Positions 43,836 through 53,441 are shown, numbered from the stretch's first letter. The stretch: DNA of 64,000 nt from Streptomyces sp. NBC_00247 (GCF_036188265.1 NZ_CP108093.1:5104001-5168000); one strand, 5' to 3'. Notes: generated by a model not told the origin, from the sequence alone. Translations and numbers: made by a program.

Positions 43836-44273
43836 GTGAGCGCGACCGCGGACCACGCGGAGGAGCGGACCAATCTGGCCGAACGGCTGGGGTTCGAACC
43901 CAATCAGGTGGTCCAGGAGATCGGCTACGACGACGACGTCGAGCTGGAGCTCCGCGAAGGTATTGAAGCCACCATCGGTGGGGAACTCGTCGACGAGGAG
44001 TACGACGACGTCGCCGACGCCGTCGTGTTGTGGTTCCGCGACGAGGACGGCGACCTTACGGACGCGCTGGTGGATGCCATCGGCCTGATCGAGGACGGCG
44101 GTACGGTCTGGCTGATGACGCCGAAGACCGGCCGTGACGGATACGTCGAACCCAGCGACGTCAGCGACGCCGCCCAGACCGCCGGTCTCTCCCAGACCAA
44201 GAGCATCAGCGTGGGCAAGGACTGGACGGGTACCCGTCTGGTCACTCCCAAGACGGCCAAGGCCAAGCGCTGA
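43836..44273 (+). CDS. DUF3052 family protein
   Basis: The 145-aa acidic protein is the conserved actinobacterial DUF3052: AERLGFEPNQVVQEIGYDDDVE, VVLWFRDEDGDLTDALVDAIGLIEDGGTVWLMTPK and DAAQTAGLSQTKSISVGKDWTGTRLVTPK. Function is unknown. GTG at 43836 has AGGAGG 6 nt upstream, so the longer frame from 43743 is rejected. Position beside aceE and the peroxiredoxin gene is the same as in S. coelicolor as I recall it. Confidence 0.92.
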   Translation: MSATADHAEERTNLAERLGFEPNQVVQEIGYDDDVELELREGIEATIGGELVDEEYDDVADAVVLWFRDEDGDLTDALVDAIGLIEDGGTVWLMTPKTGRDGYVEPSDVSDAAQTAGLSQTKSISVGKDWTGTRLVTPKTAKAKR

Positions 44274-44303
44274 GCTCGTCCGGCAGCACTCCGTAGTACC
44301 CGC

Positions 44304-44338
44304 AAGGCCCCCGGCGGCATCACGTCGCCGGGGGCCTT
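44304..44338 (+). terminator. Perfect 13-bp hairpin after the DUF3052 gene
   Basis: AAGGCCCCCGGCG (44304-44316) pairs with CGCCGGGGGCCTT (44326-44338) around a 9-nt loop, 30 bp after the stop. Confidence 0.85.
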
Positions 44339-44425
44339 CGTACGTCCCGCCGCCGACGCTGCGTAGGCTGGGCCACGCTCCCGGCGGACCGGTTCGGGGC
44401 GGTGACGCTAGCGAAGGGACATCCC

Positions 44426-44884
44426 ATGGCGATCGAGGTCGGCTCCCAGGCCCCCGCGTTCGAGCTCAAGGACAACCACGGCCGGACGGTCACGCTGTCC
44501 GAGTTCCGCGGCGAGAAGAACGTCGTGCTGCTCTTCTACCCCTTCGCCTTCACCGGCGTCTGCACCGGTGAGCTCTGCGCGCTCCGCGACGAACTGCCGC
44601 GCTTCGAGAACGCCGACACCCAGCTCCTCGCCGTGTCCAACGACTCCATCCACACCCTGCGGGTCTTCGCCGAGCAGGAGGGCCTGGAGTACCCGCTGCT
44701 CTCCGACTTCTGGCCGCACGGCGAGGTCTCGCGCGCGTACGGCGTCTTCGACGAGGACAAGGGCTGCGCGGTGCGCGGCACCTTCATCATCGACAAGGAG
44801 GGCGTGGTGCGCTGGAGCGTCGTCAACGGCCTTCCGGACGCGCGGGACCTCAAGGAGTACGTCGCGGCGCTCGAAGCCCTCTGA
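44426..44884 (+). CDS. AhpE-type peroxiredoxin
   Basis: The 152-aa cytoplasmic thiol peroxidase has the active-site signature YPFAFTGVCTGELC: peroxidatic Cys46 in PxxxTxxC form, with a second Cys51 five residues on, and the conserved Arg in the GCAVRGTFIIDKEG region. It resembles mycobacterial AhpE, which reduces organic peroxides and peroxynitrite. ATG at 44426 follows GAAGGGA; the upstream GTG at 44402 adds eight residues with no support. Confidence 0.93.
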   Translation: MAIEVGSQAPAFELKDNHGRTVTLSEFRGEKNVVLLFYPFAFTGVCTGELCALRDELPRFENADTQLLAVSNDSIHTLRVFAEQEGLEYPLLSDFWPHGEVSRAYGVFDEDKGCAVRGTFIIDKEGVVRWSVVNGLPDARDLKEYVAALEAL

Positions 44885-45091
44885 GCAGCCGTACGACCGG
44901 GCTCCCGCCCTTGTCCCGCCGTACGCCGGCCGGACACCCGCCCGTTTTCCGCTCGCGGAGAACTGCCGCCCCGCCCGCCCAAAAGCCTGCTTTGGCCGGG
45001 AACCGGTCACTAGGATCCATTCGTTGATCCGGTATCACGCACGACGGGGAAGCTGGTGTCTGCCGGCCCCTACATACCTATGGGAGGACTC

Positions 45092-45667
45092 GTGGGAGTC
45101 AGCCTCAGCAAGGGCGGCAACGTCTCGCTGACCAAGGCCGCGCCCAACCTGACCGCTGTCATCGTCGGCCTGGGCTGGGACGCCCGGACGACCACCGGCG
45201 GCGACTTCGACCTCGACGCGAGCGCACTGCTCGCGAACGCCGAGGGCAAGGTCGGCAGCGACGGCAATTTCGTCTTCTTCAACAACCTCAAGAGCCCGGA
45301 CGGCTCCGTCGAGCACACCGGGGACAACCTCACCGGTGAGGGCGAGGGCGACGACGAGGTCATCAAGGTCAACCTCGCCGCCGTTCCGGCCGACGTCGAC
45401 AAGATCGTCTTCCCGGTCTCGATCTACGAAGCCGAGAGCCGGCAGCAGAGCTTCGGCCAGGTCCGCAACGCGTACATCCGCGTGGTCAACCAGGCCGACA
45501 ACTCCGAGCTGGCCCGTTACGACCTCAGCGAGGACGCTTCCACCGAGACCGCCATGGTCTTCGGCGAGCTCTACCGCAACGCGGGCGAGTGGAAGTTCCG
45601 CGCCATCGGCCAGGGGTACGCCTCCGGCCTGCGGGGCATCGCGCAGGACTTCGGCGTCAACGTCTGA
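45092..45667 (+). CDS. terD: TerD-family stress protein 1
   Basis: The 191-aa protein is a canonical TerD domain: GVSLSKGGNVSLTK, the calcium-binding stretches DFDLDASALL and SPDGSVEHTGDNLTGEGEGDDE, and the C-terminal ELYRNAGEWKFRAIGQGYASGLRGIAQDFGV. TerD proteins bind Ca2+ and are part of tellurite/phage/stress ter systems; in Streptomyces they affect development. GTG at 45092 (GGAGG 4 nt upstream) gives the conserved start; earlier ATG/GTG codons add unconserved residues. A TAGGAT -10-like box lies at 45011. Confidence 0.94.
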   Translation: MGVSLSKGGNVSLTKAAPNLTAVIVGLGWDARTTTGGDFDLDASALLANAEGKVGSDGNFVFFNNLKSPDGSVEHTGDNLTGEGEGDDEVIKVNLAAVPADVDKIVFPVSIYEAESRQQSFGQVRNAYIRVVNQADNSELARYDLSEDASTETAMVFGELYRNAGEWKFRAIGQGYASGLRGIAQDFGVNV

Positions 45668-45716
45668 CCGGCGGCCCCCGGCCCCCGGCCCGAGGGCGGA
45701 GACCAGCAGCAGAGCA

Positions 45717-45747
45717 CCCGGCGCCGCACCTCCCGTGCGGCGCCGGG
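45717..45747 (+). terminator. Perfect 13-bp hairpin between the two terD genes
   Basis: CCCGGCGCCGCAC (45717-45729) pairs with GTGCGGCGCCGGG (45735-45747) around CTCCC. A shorter copy of the hairpin (CCGCAC-CTCCC-GTGCGG) follows at about 45757-45773. The first terD is therefore probably a separate transcript, or read-through is limited. Confidence 0.85.
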
Positions 45748-45927
45748 CGTGCTTTGCCGCACCTCCCGTGCGGAGCGCCGGTCGTGCCGGTGCCGCGCGC
45801 GGGCTTCCGCGCCCCGCAGGGCTTGCCGGGCGTTCCCGGTGCGGGAGGGCCCGTACGGGGCATGCTGTGCCGCACGGACCGAAAAGCGGATCCGCGCACA
45901 CGAAGAACGAATCGGGGAGGACCCATC

Positions 45928-46503
45928 ATGGGCGTCACGCTCGCCAAGGGAGGCAATGTCTCCCTCTCCAAGGCCGCACCCAACCTCACCCAGGTGCTCA
46001 TCGGCCTCGGCTGGGACGCGCGATCCACCACCGGAGCCGATTTCGACCTGGACGCCAGCGCGCTGCTGTGCCAGTCGGGGCGGGTGCTCGGAGACGAGTG
46101 GTTCGTGTTCTACAACAACCTCACCAGCCCCGACGGCTCCGTCGAACACACCGGGGACAACCTCACCGGCGCGGGTGAAGGCGACGACGAGTCCGTCATC
46201 GTCCACCTCGACCAGGTGCCCCCGCACTGCGACAAGATCGTCTTTCCCGTCTCGATCCATGACGCGGACAATCGTGGGCAGGCTTTCGGCCAGGTCAGCA
46301 ACGCCTTCATCCGGGTCGTGAACCAGGCCGACGGCCAGGAGCTCGCCCGTTACGACCTCAGCGAGGACGCCTCGTCCGAGACGGCGATGATCTTCGGCGA
46401 GCTCTACCGCTACAACGGCGAATGGAAGTTCCGTGCGGTGGGACAGGGGTACGCGTCAGGACTGCGGGGCATCGCTCTAGACTTCGGGGTCAACGTTTCG
46501 TAA
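45928..46503 (+). CDS. terD: TerD-family stress protein 2
   Basis: The 191-aa paralogue of the preceding gene product shares the motifs GVTLAKGGNVSLSK, DFDLDASALL, SPDGSVEHTGDNLTGAGEGDDE and ELYRYNGEWKFRAVGQGYASGLRG. Ca2+-ligand Asp residues are all kept. GGGGAGG lies 6-8 nt before the ATG. It is followed after 68 bp by the DUF475 membrane protein gene, a usual ter partner, so the two are probably an operon. Confidence 0.94.
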   Translation: MGVTLAKGGNVSLSKAAPNLTQVLIGLGWDARSTTGADFDLDASALLCQSGRVLGDEWFVFYNNLTSPDGSVEHTGDNLTGAGEGDDESVIVHLDQVPPHCDKIVFPVSIHDADNRGQAFGQVSNAFIRVVNQADGQELARYDLSEDASSETAMIFGELYRYNGEWKFRAVGQGYASGLRGIALDFGVNVS

Positions 46504-46571
46504 AGCCGCGCTCGGCGCGGGGGAGCCCCGCACTACGGGGGAGACCCGTTACATACACGATGGGGTAGCCA

Positions 46572-47720
46572 GTGCTTCTGAAAACCTTCGGCTGGTCGTT
46601 CGCGGTTACCGCGCTCGGCCTGGTCGCAGCGGTGTTCTACGGGGGGTGGCAGGCTCTCGGCGTCGTCGCGATCCTGACGGTCCTGGAGATCTCGCTGTCC
46701 TTCGACAACGCGGTGATCAACGCCGGAATCCTGAAGAAGATGAACGCCTTCTGGCAGAAGATCTTCCTCACGATCGGTGTGCTCATCGCCGTCTTCGGTA
46801 TGCGACTGGTCTTCCCCGTCGTGATCGTGGCGATCAGCGCCAAACTCGGCCCGATCGAGGCCATCGACCTCTCGTTCAACGACCCGGACCGGTACCAGCA
46901 GCTGGTCACCGACGCCCACCCGTCGATCGCGGCCTTCGGCGGCATGTTCCTGCTCATGATCTTCCTCGACTTCATCTTCGAGGACCGGGACATCCAGTGG
47001 CTCCGGTGGATCGAGCGCCCGCTCTCCAAGCTCGGCAAGGTCGACATGCTGTCGGTCTGCGTCGCGCTGATCGTCCTGCTCGTCGCCGCCCTGACCGTCG
47101 CGACCCACGCCCACCAGCACGGTGGCGCGCACGCGGACAAGACGTCCACGGTGCTGCTCGCGGGTGTCGCCGGCCTGATCACGTACCTCGTCGTCGGCGG
47201 CCTCTCCGGCTTCTTCGAGAACAAGCTCGAAGAGGAGGAGGAGCGCGAGCACGAGGCCGAGGAAGAGGCCAAGAAGAGCGGCAAGAACCTCGCTCCGGTC
47301 GTGCTGGCCGGCAAGGCCGCGTTCTTCATGTTCCTCTACCTGGAGGTCCTGGACGCGTCCTTCTCGTTCGACGGCGTCATCGGCGCCTTCGCCATCACCA
47401 ACGAGATCGTGCTGATGGCCCTCGGCCTCGGCATCGGCGCCATGTACGTCCGTTCGCTCACGGTCTACCTGGTCCGCCAGGGCACCCTGGACGACTACGT
47501 CTACCTGGAGCACGGCGCCCACTACGCGATCGGCGCCCTCTCGGTCATCCTCCTCGTGACCATCCAGTACGAGATCAACGAGATCATCACCGGCCTGGTC
47601 GGCGTGGTGCTGATCGCCTGGTCGTTCTGGTCGTCGGTCCGGCGCAACAAGAAGCTCGCCGCGATCGGCGAGGAGGGCGGCAGCACACTGGTCGACGCCG
47701 GCGACGGCGGAGTCCGCTGA
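46572..47720 (+). CDS. DUF475 / TerC-like integral membrane protein
   Basis: The 382-aa protein has about nine membrane segments and the acidic intramembrane motif of TerC-like proteins, EISLSFDNAVINAGILKKM, repeated in the second half as LDASFSFDGVIGAFAI. These Asp/Asn residues are thought to bind metal ions. A hydrophilic charged stretch (NKLEEEEEREHEAEEEAKKSGKN) lies on one face between the halves. TerC/DUF475 proteins work with TerD in stress and metal handling. The GTG start at 46572 is the first in frame. Confidence 0.9.
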   Translation: MLLKTFGWSFAVTALGLVAAVFYGGWQALGVVAILTVLEISLSFDNAVINAGILKKMNAFWQKIFLTIGVLIAVFGMRLVFPVVIVAISAKLGPIEAIDLSFNDPDRYQQLVTDAHPSIAAFGGMFLLMIFLDFIFEDRDIQWLRWIERPLSKLGKVDMLSVCVALIVLLVAALTVATHAHQHGGAHADKTSTVLLAGVAGLITYLVVGGLSGFFENKLEEEEEREHEAEEEAKKSGKNLAPVVLAGKAAFFMFLYLEVLDASFSFDGVIGAFAITNEIVLMALGLGIGAMYVRSLTVYLVRQGTLDDYVYLEHGAHYAIGALSVILLVTIQYEINEIITGLVGVVLIAWSFWSSVRRNKKLAAIGEEGGSTLVDAGDGGVR

Positions 47721-47922
47721 AGTTCTGGCCAGAAGTCTCCTCCGCCGGGTGTGTGACCCGGTAAGGAATGAGGGAACGCTCTCTGCGGGGCGGTCCGCGC
47801 GGTACGGCCCCGGAAACCCGGGCCGGTCCGCCGGCCGCCCCGCAGTGACGTGCGGGACGCGCGAAGAAGGACCGGATCACCGGTCCGCGAGGACGCGCAG
47901 ACAGTTAGGTGGGGGTGGGGGG

Positions 47923-48654
47923 ATGGGCTTCTTCGACGGCCTGTGGCCGGCACGCACGGCGCAGTTCGAGTCGGGCAGCGCGGCGACGAACTCGATTCAG
48001 CTCTCACGGCGCAATGCCACGGTCTCGCTGAACAAACAGGGAGCGCTCACCGGAAACCTCCGGGTCAACCTCTCCTGGCGGATGCGCAGCTCCGACATCG
48101 AGGGCCGCTCTGGAGGCGGCCTGCTGCGGAACCCGCTGAAGCTCTTCCAGCCGGAGATCGTGCAGGCCCACACCCAGGGCATGGTCAACGTCGACCTCGA
48201 CCTCGGGTGCATGTACGAGCTCATGGACGGCACCAAGGGCGTGGTGCAGCCCCTCGGTAACTTTGTCGGGGACCTGAACGACCCGCCGTACATCCGGCTC
48301 AGCGGGGACGACCGCTTCGGCGCGCCCTCGGGGGAGACGGTCTACGTCAACATGGACCACCGCGACAAGATCAGACGCCTGCTGTTCTTCGTCTACATCT
48401 ACGACCAGACGCCGGCGTTCGACCGTACCCACGCGATGGTCACGCTGTACCCGGGCAACGGCCCGCGGATCGAGATCGAGCTGGACGAACGCGCTCCGCA
48501 GGCCCGCTCCTGCGCCGTGTTCACCGTGGAGAACGTCAAGGAGGAGCTGATCGTGCGCCGAGAGGTCAAGTTCGTCTACGGATTCCAGTCCGAGCTCGAC
48601 CGGCTCTACGGCTTCGGCATGCAGTGGGGCCGCGGCTACAAGTCGCGTGCCTGA
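47923..48654 (+). CDS. TerA/TerD-like tellurium resistance protein
   Basis: The 243-aa protein belongs to the TerD superfamily, in the TerA-like branch: an N-terminal NSIQLSRRNATVSLNKQGALTGNLRVNLSW strand set, VDLDLGCMYELMDGTKGVVQPLG in place of DFDLDASA, and KIRRLLFFVYIYDQTPAF. It should bind Ca2+ less tightly or bind partners. The ATG at 47923 follows an unusually G-rich tract (GGTGGGGGTGGGGGG), which acts as the ribosome-binding site. It ends 4 bp from the convergent third TerD gene. Confidence 0.88.
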   Translation: MGFFDGLWPARTAQFESGSAATNSIQLSRRNATVSLNKQGALTGNLRVNLSWRMRSSDIEGRSGGGLLRNPLKLFQPEIVQAHTQGMVNVDLDLGCMYELMDGTKGVVQPLGNFVGDLNDPPYIRLSGDDRFGAPSGETVYVNMDHRDKIRRLLFFVYIYDQTPAFDRTHAMVTLYPGNGPRIEIELDERAPQARSCAVFTVENVKEELIVRREVKFVYGFQSELDRLYGFGMQWGRGYKSRA

Positions 48655-48658
48655 CCGC

Positions 48659-49546
48659 TCAGGACCGGACGAACTGCGGGCCCTGCGGCGGCAGGACGAA
48701 ATGCGGGTCCGGTGCGGGCGCGGCAGCCGCAGCGGGCTGCGGATACCCGTACGCGGGCGCGCTCGTCGGGTGCGGGTAGCCGTACCCGGCGGAGGCGGGC
48801 TGCGGATATCCGTACGCCGCCGGGGCGGAGGCGGGCTGCGGGTAGCCGTAGGCCGGTGCGGCGGTGGCGGGCTGCGGGTAGCCGTACCCGGGCTGCGGCT
48901 GGGGGACCGTGAGGTCGCCGGCGTGCTCCGGAGCAGGGCGGCCGGGCGCCGCCGCGTCCTCCCGCTCGCCGTCCGGCTCGGGCTGCTCGGCCGGCTGCGG
49001 CTCCCCGTCGTCCACCGAGATGCCGAAGGCCGTCGCGAGCCCGATCAGCCCGGTCGGATAGCCCTGGCCGACCGCACGGAACTTCCAGCCGTCCCCGCGC
49101 CGGTAGAGCTCGCCGCAGATGATGGCGGTTTCCTCACCGGTCTCGGGGCGGATCTCGAACACGGCCAGCGGGGCGCCGTCCCCGGCCGTCGCGTCGTACA
49201 GCGATATCCGCAGGTCGTGGACGCTCCCGAAGCTCGCGCCGTCCGAGGAGGCGGCGATCACCACCTGGTTCACCGAGGGGTCCAGCGCCGCCAGATCCGC
49301 CTCGACCGTGTCGGTCAGCCCGTCGGCGACGGTGCGCTTGGGCAGGCGGCGCACATGGCCGGAGGGATGCCGGGGCTGGTTGTAGAAGACGAAGTCCTCG
49401 TCGATGCGCACCCGCCCCGAGGCACCCAGCAGCAGGGCGGAGGCGTCCACGTCCGGAACCCCGGCCCCAGGAGTCCAGCGCAGCACGGCCCGTACGGCCG
49501 TGGCATCGAGGGGGACGTTCGAACCCTTCAGCATCCCTTGCGTCAT
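48659..49546 (-). CDS. Divergent TerD-family protein with Tyr/Pro/Gln repeat tail
   Basis: The 295-aa protein has an N-terminal TerD domain (about residues 1-175), with GVPDVDASALLLGASGRVR and CGELYRRGDGWKFRAVGQGYPTGLIGLA, but the second Ca2+ loop is altered (HPSGHVRRL instead of SPDGSVEHTGDN). From about residue 180 it is a low-complexity tail with repeats of YGYPQPAS/T type (five or six copies) ending PDPHFVLPPQGPQFVRS. The tail may drive self-association. ATG 49546 or 49555 starts it. Confidence 0.87.
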   Translation of the reverse strand: MTQGMLKGSNVPLDATAVRAVLRWTPGAGVPDVDASALLLGASGRVRIDEDFVFYNQPRHPSGHVRRLPKRTVADGLTDTVEADLAALDPSVNQVVIAASSDGASFGSVHDLRISLYDATAGDGAPLAVFEIRPETGEETAIICGELYRRGDGWKFRAVGQGYPTGLIGLATAFGISVDDGEPQPAEQPEPDGEREDAAAPGRPAPEHAGDLTVPQPQPGYGYPQPATAAPAYGYPQPASAPAAYGYPQPASAGYGYPHPTSAPAYGYPQPAAAAAPAPDPHFVLPPQGPQFVRS

Positions 49547-49765
49547 GCCCGTCATCCTGCCTGTTGGCGGCTTCCCCGGACAACGCGGGGGCCGTAAACC
49601 GGTATCCGGGGGTAGAGCTGAGCTGGAGCACCTTACCGTGCCGGAGCCCTCCGACACGGGCGAGTTACCCGAAGTTCACATATGCGGGGAACTGCGGACA
49701 CCCGTCCATACGTACTATTACCGGCCATGCGTTGTTCGATCGATCAGGCGGTACGGGGGAAAATC

Positions 49766-50929
49766 ATGCGTCATTTCGGGCACATCTCGCCTGCTGCCCG
49801 GCAGGGACTGTTCTTCCAGGAACCATGCGCATTCGACGCGAACGCCTCCGCCCGGGTGCTCTCGGCGGCACTGGGCGCCACGCTCTACGCCCCGGCCACC
49901 CGTCCCCGGCTCGCGGACGACGTCGTGAAGCAAGCCGCGCGCGGCGTGATCTCCATGGTCCTCTGCCTGGAGGACTCGATCGCCGACACCGAAGTGGAAG
50001 GCGCGGAGAAGAACCTGGTCAAGCAGTTCGCCGACCTCGCCGACCGGGACGCGGCGATTCCCCTCCTCTTCGTCCGCGTGCGTGAGCCGGAACAGATCAC
50101 CGACCTGGTGAACCGCCTCGGCGCCTCGGTCCGGCTGCTCTCCGGCTTCGTCCTGCCGAAATTCACCGAACGCCGCGGAGAACTCTTCCTGGCGGCACTG
50201 ACCCGCGCGGAAGCGGCCTCCGGGCAGCGGCTCTTCGCCATGCCGGTGCTCGAATCGCCGGAACTCCTCCACCTGGAAACCCGCACCGAAACGCTCCAGG
50301 GAATCGCGCGTGTCGTCGGAACCCACCGTGAGCACGTTCTCGCGCTGCGGCTCGGAGTCACCGACTTCTGCTCCGCCTACGGGCTGCGGAGATCCTCCGA
50401 CATGACCGCGTACGACGTGCAGATCGTCAGCGCCGTCATCTCCGACGTCGTCAATGTCCTCGGGCGCGCGGACGGCACCGGATTCACCATCACCGGCCCC
50501 GTCTGGGAGTACTTCCGCAACCAGGAACGCATGTTCAAGCCGCAGCTGCGCCGCAGCCCCTTCCAGGAGGGCCGGGCGGAGAAACTGCGCACCGCGCTCA
50601 TCGAGCACGACCTGGACGGGCTGCTCCGGGAGATCGAACTCGACCGGGCCAACGGCCTCCTCGGCAAAACCTGCATCCACCCCTCGCACGTGGACCCCGT
50701 GCACGCGCTCTCCGTCGTCAGCCACGAGGAATTCAGCGACGCCCAGGACATTCTGCGGCCCGAGCGCGACGCCGGCGGAGTGCTGCGCTCCGCGTATACG
50801 AACAAGATGAATGAAGTGAAACCGCACCGGGCGTGGGCCGAACGCACTCTCCTGCGCGCCGAGGTCTTCGGCGTCGCACGTGAGGACATCGGCTTCGTGG
50901 ACCTGCTGGCCGCGGCCGGGGCGAAGTGA
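49766..50929 (+). CDS. HpcH/HpaI (CitE-like) aldolase of the ter biosynthetic module
   Basis: The 387-aa TIM-barrel enzyme has CLEDSIADTEVEGAEKNL (Mg2+-binding acidic loop), LLFVRVREPEQI with the substrate Arg, and LRLGVTDFCSAYGLRR and GKTCIHPSHVDPVHAL, as in citrate lyase beta subunits and malyl-CoA lyases. In ter clusters this gene type accompanies phosphoribosyltransferases. ATG at 49766 after GGGGGAAA is preferred. It begins the three-gene operon (40 bp to the next gene). Confidence 0.9.
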   Translation: MRHFGHISPAARQGLFFQEPCAFDANASARVLSAALGATLYAPATRPRLADDVVKQAARGVISMVLCLEDSIADTEVEGAEKNLVKQFADLADRDAAIPLLFVRVREPEQITDLVNRLGASVRLLSGFVLPKFTERRGELFLAALTRAEAASGQRLFAMPVLESPELLHLETRTETLQGIARVVGTHREHVLALRLGVTDFCSAYGLRRSSDMTAYDVQIVSAVISDVVNVLGRADGTGFTITGPVWEYFRNQERMFKPQLRRSPFQEGRAEKLRTALIEHDLDGLLREIELDRANGLLGKTCIHPSHVDPVHALSVVSHEEFSDAQDILRPERDAGGVLRSAYTNKMNEVKPHRAWAERTLLRAEVFGVAREDIGFVDLLAAAGAK

Positions 50930-50969
50930 GCGCGTACCGATGAGCGGGCGGGCGACGGAGAGAGAGACG

Positions 50970-53441
50970 ATGGACGTGGTGTGGTCGGGCAGCTGGGTGG
51001 CCGAGCGGCTGGGAGTCGCTCTCACCGGCGATTCCGAGATCAGGGACATGCTGGGCCTCGCCCTGCGGCACAACCCCCGGCGGGCCCATCTGCTCGTCTC
51101 CCACGTCCTCGGCAAGCACGTCCCGCAGCTCCCGTCCGTCGTCCACGGCGCCGGGGTCGAGCTCGGCCACCGGGTGCGCGAACTGCTCGGACCCGAGGCG
51201 GACCGGGCGATCGTCCTCGGATACGCCGAGACCGCCACCGGACTCGGCCATTCGGTCGCCGACGGCATCGGCTCGGCGCCCTACCTCCACTCCACCCGCC
51301 GCCCGGTTCCGGGCGTGGTCCGGGCCGGCGGCTTCGAGGAATCCCACTCCCACGCCACCTCCCACCTGCTGCTCCCGGAGGATCCGGCGCTGCTCGCGAG
51401 CCCCGGGACGCTGGTACTCGTCGACGACGAGTTCTCCACCGGCAACACCGTCCTCAACACCATCCGCGCGCTCCACGACCTCTATCCCCGCGAGCGGTAC
51501 GTCATCGTGGCCCTCGCCGACATGCGCTCGCCCGCGGACCGGGGGCGGCTCGCGGAGTTCGCCGCCGAGATAGGCGCCCGGGTCGACCTCATAGCCCGCG
51601 GCTCCGGCACGGTCGTGCTGCCCGAAGGGGTGCTGGAGCGGGGACAGGCCCTCGTCGCCGCGCAGGAGGCGAGGGAGGCCGCGGAAGGTGCGGAGGCCGT
51701 GGAAGGTGCGGAGGCCGGGGAGGCCGGGGAGGCCGCTCGAATCACCCGTGTCGACCTGGGATGGCCCGAGGGCCTCCCGGACGGCGGCCGGCACGGCTTC
51801 ACCCCCGCCCACCGCGCCACCCTGGAACACGCGCTCCCGGACATGGCCGCCCGGATCGCCGCGGCCCTGCACGACGGACCCGCCGCCGGAAACGCTGGCG
51901 GCCCCGACAGCCCCCGCCGCGTACTCGTCCTCGGCTTCGAAGAACTCATGTACGCCCCGCTGCGCCTCGGCACCGCCCTGGAACAGCTGACCGACGCCGA
52001 AGTCCGCTACTCCACCACCACCCGCTCACCCGTCCTCGCCGTCGACGACCCCGGCTACGCGATACGGAGCAGGCTGGTCTTCCCGGCCCACGACACCCCG
52101 GCGGACGGGCCGGGCGACCGGTACACCTACAACGTCGCCGGGGCCGGCTTCGACGCCGTCGTCGTAGTGGTCGACTCGCAGGCCGACACTCCCGAACTCC
52201 ACGCCCCCGAAGGGCTGTTGGCCCGCCTCGCCGCTCACGCCGGCCGGGTGCTCCTCGCGGTCATCCCCTCGTACACCCCCGAACGGCAGGAATTCACCAT
52301 GCTGCCCGAGCCCCTCAGAGGCCCCGCATTCTCCTCGTACGCCGCCGAGGACGTCGGCTGGCTGCTCCAGGACCTCTCGGACACCGAGCTGGAGGCCCCC
52401 ACGGAGGAACGCGAGGAGGCGATACAGAGCGGTGGCGCGCACTACGCCGAATCGCTCCCCGTGGAGTACCAGCCCAGCCCCGCCTACCAGGCGCTCTTCC
52501 AGGCCGCCCTGGAAACCTCCGCCGCCCGCATCGCCCGCGCGGTCGGCACCGTCACCGAGACGGTCCTCGCCGAACGCGGCCCCCGCCCCGTCCTGGTCTC
52601 GCTCGCCCGCGCCGGAACACCCGTCGGCGTCCTGATGCGGCGGTGGGCCCAGCACCGCCACGGACTCGACCTGCCGCACTACGCCGTCTCCATCGTGCGC
52701 GGCCGGGGCATCGACGCCAACGCCCTGCGCTGGCTCGCCGCCCACCACGACCCCGCCGACGTCGTCTTCGTCGACGGCTGGACCGGCAAGGGCGCCATCA
52801 CCCGCGAACTCGCCCTCGCCCTCGCGGAGTTCGAGGGATTCAACCCCGAGATCGCCGTCCTCGCGGACCCCGGCGGCTGCGTTCGCACCTACGGCACCCG
52901 CGAGGACTTCCTCATCCCCTCCGCCTGCCTCAACTCCACGGTCTCCGGCCTGATCTCACGCACCGTACTCCGCGCCGACCTGGTCGGCCCGGACGACTTC
53001 CACGGCGCCAAGTTCTACCGGGAACTGGCCGGTTCGGACGTCTCCCTCGACTTCCTGGACACCGTCGCCGCCCGCTTCGACGAGGTCGCCGACGAGGCGG
53101 CCGAGGAGGCCAAGACCCTGCTCGCCGCAGACCGCGCCCCCACCTGGGAAGGCTGGGCGGCCGTCGAGCGCATCAGTGAGGAGTACGGCATCAACGACGT
53201 CAACCTCGTCAAGCCCGGGGTCGGCGAGACCACCCGCGTGCTGCTCCGCCGGGTCCCCTGGAAGATCCTCGCCGACCGCCGCGCCGGAGCCGACCTCGAC
53301 CACGTACGGCTCCTCGCGGAGCAGCGCGGGGTGCCCGTCGAGGAGGTCGACGGACTTCCGTACAGCTGTGTCGGACTGATCCACCCCAAGTACACCCGGG
53401 GTGCGACGGGCGCCGACGGCAAGGCGGTGACGGAACAGTGA
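50970..53441 (+). CDS. Fused PRTase-TRSP-PRTase-PELOTA protein of the ter module
   Basis: The 823-aa protein joins parts that I know mainly as separate genes in ter operons. Residues 1-230 form a phosphoribosyltransferase with PRPP loop LVDDEFSTGNT (151-160). A Glu/Ala/Gly linker (232-257) follows. Residues 260-490 carry the TRSP domain with its name motif at 351-354. Residues 490-720 form a second PRTase-type domain (StiP-like) with VDGWTGKGAITREL (601-614). Residues 735-810 match the PELOTA RNA-binding-like domain (VNLVKPGVGETTRVLLRRVPWKIL). It should form a nucleoside-like compound from PRPP. ATG 50970 follows GGAGAGAG; 50940 is an alternative. Confidence 0.88.
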   Translation: MDVVWSGSWVAERLGVALTGDSEIRDMLGLALRHNPRRAHLLVSHVLGKHVPQLPSVVHGAGVELGHRVRELLGPEADRAIVLGYAETATGLGHSVADGIGSAPYLHSTRRPVPGVVRAGGFEESHSHATSHLLLPEDPALLASPGTLVLVDDEFSTGNTVLNTIRALHDLYPRERYVIVALADMRSPADRGRLAEFAAEIGARVDLIARGSGTVVLPEGVLERGQALVAAQEAREAAEGAEAVEGAEAGEAGEAARITRVDLGWPEGLPDGGRHGFTPAHRATLEHALPDMAARIAAALHDGPAAGNAGGPDSPRRVLVLGFEELMYAPLRLGTALEQLTDAEVRYSTTTRSPVLAVDDPGYAIRSRLVFPAHDTPADGPGDRYTYNVAGAGFDAVVVVVDSQADTPELHAPEGLLARLAAHAGRVLLAVIPSYTPERQEFTMLPEPLRGPAFSSYAAEDVGWLLQDLSDTELEAPTEEREEAIQSGGAHYAESLPVEYQPSPAYQALFQAALETSAARIARAVGTVTETVLAERGPRPVLVSLARAGTPVGVLMRRWAQHRHGLDLPHYAVSIVRGRGIDANALRWLAAHHDPADVVFVDGWTGKGAITRELALALAEFEGFNPEIAVLADPGGCVRTYGTREDFLIPSACLNSTVSGLISRTVLRADLVGPDDFHGAKFYRELAGSDVSLDFLDTVAARFDEVADEAAEEAKTLLAADRAPTWEGWAAVERISEEYGINDVNLVKPGVGETTRVLLRRVPWKILADRRAGADLDHVRLLAEQRGVPVEEVDGLPYSCVGLIHPKYTRGATGADGKAVTEQ

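Noticed and set aside
44998..45025. SigR-type promoter (GGGAAC ... GTT) upstream of the first terD
   Set aside because: The spacing is 19 bp where 18 is expected and the -35 box ends in C and not T, so it is not a convincing match.
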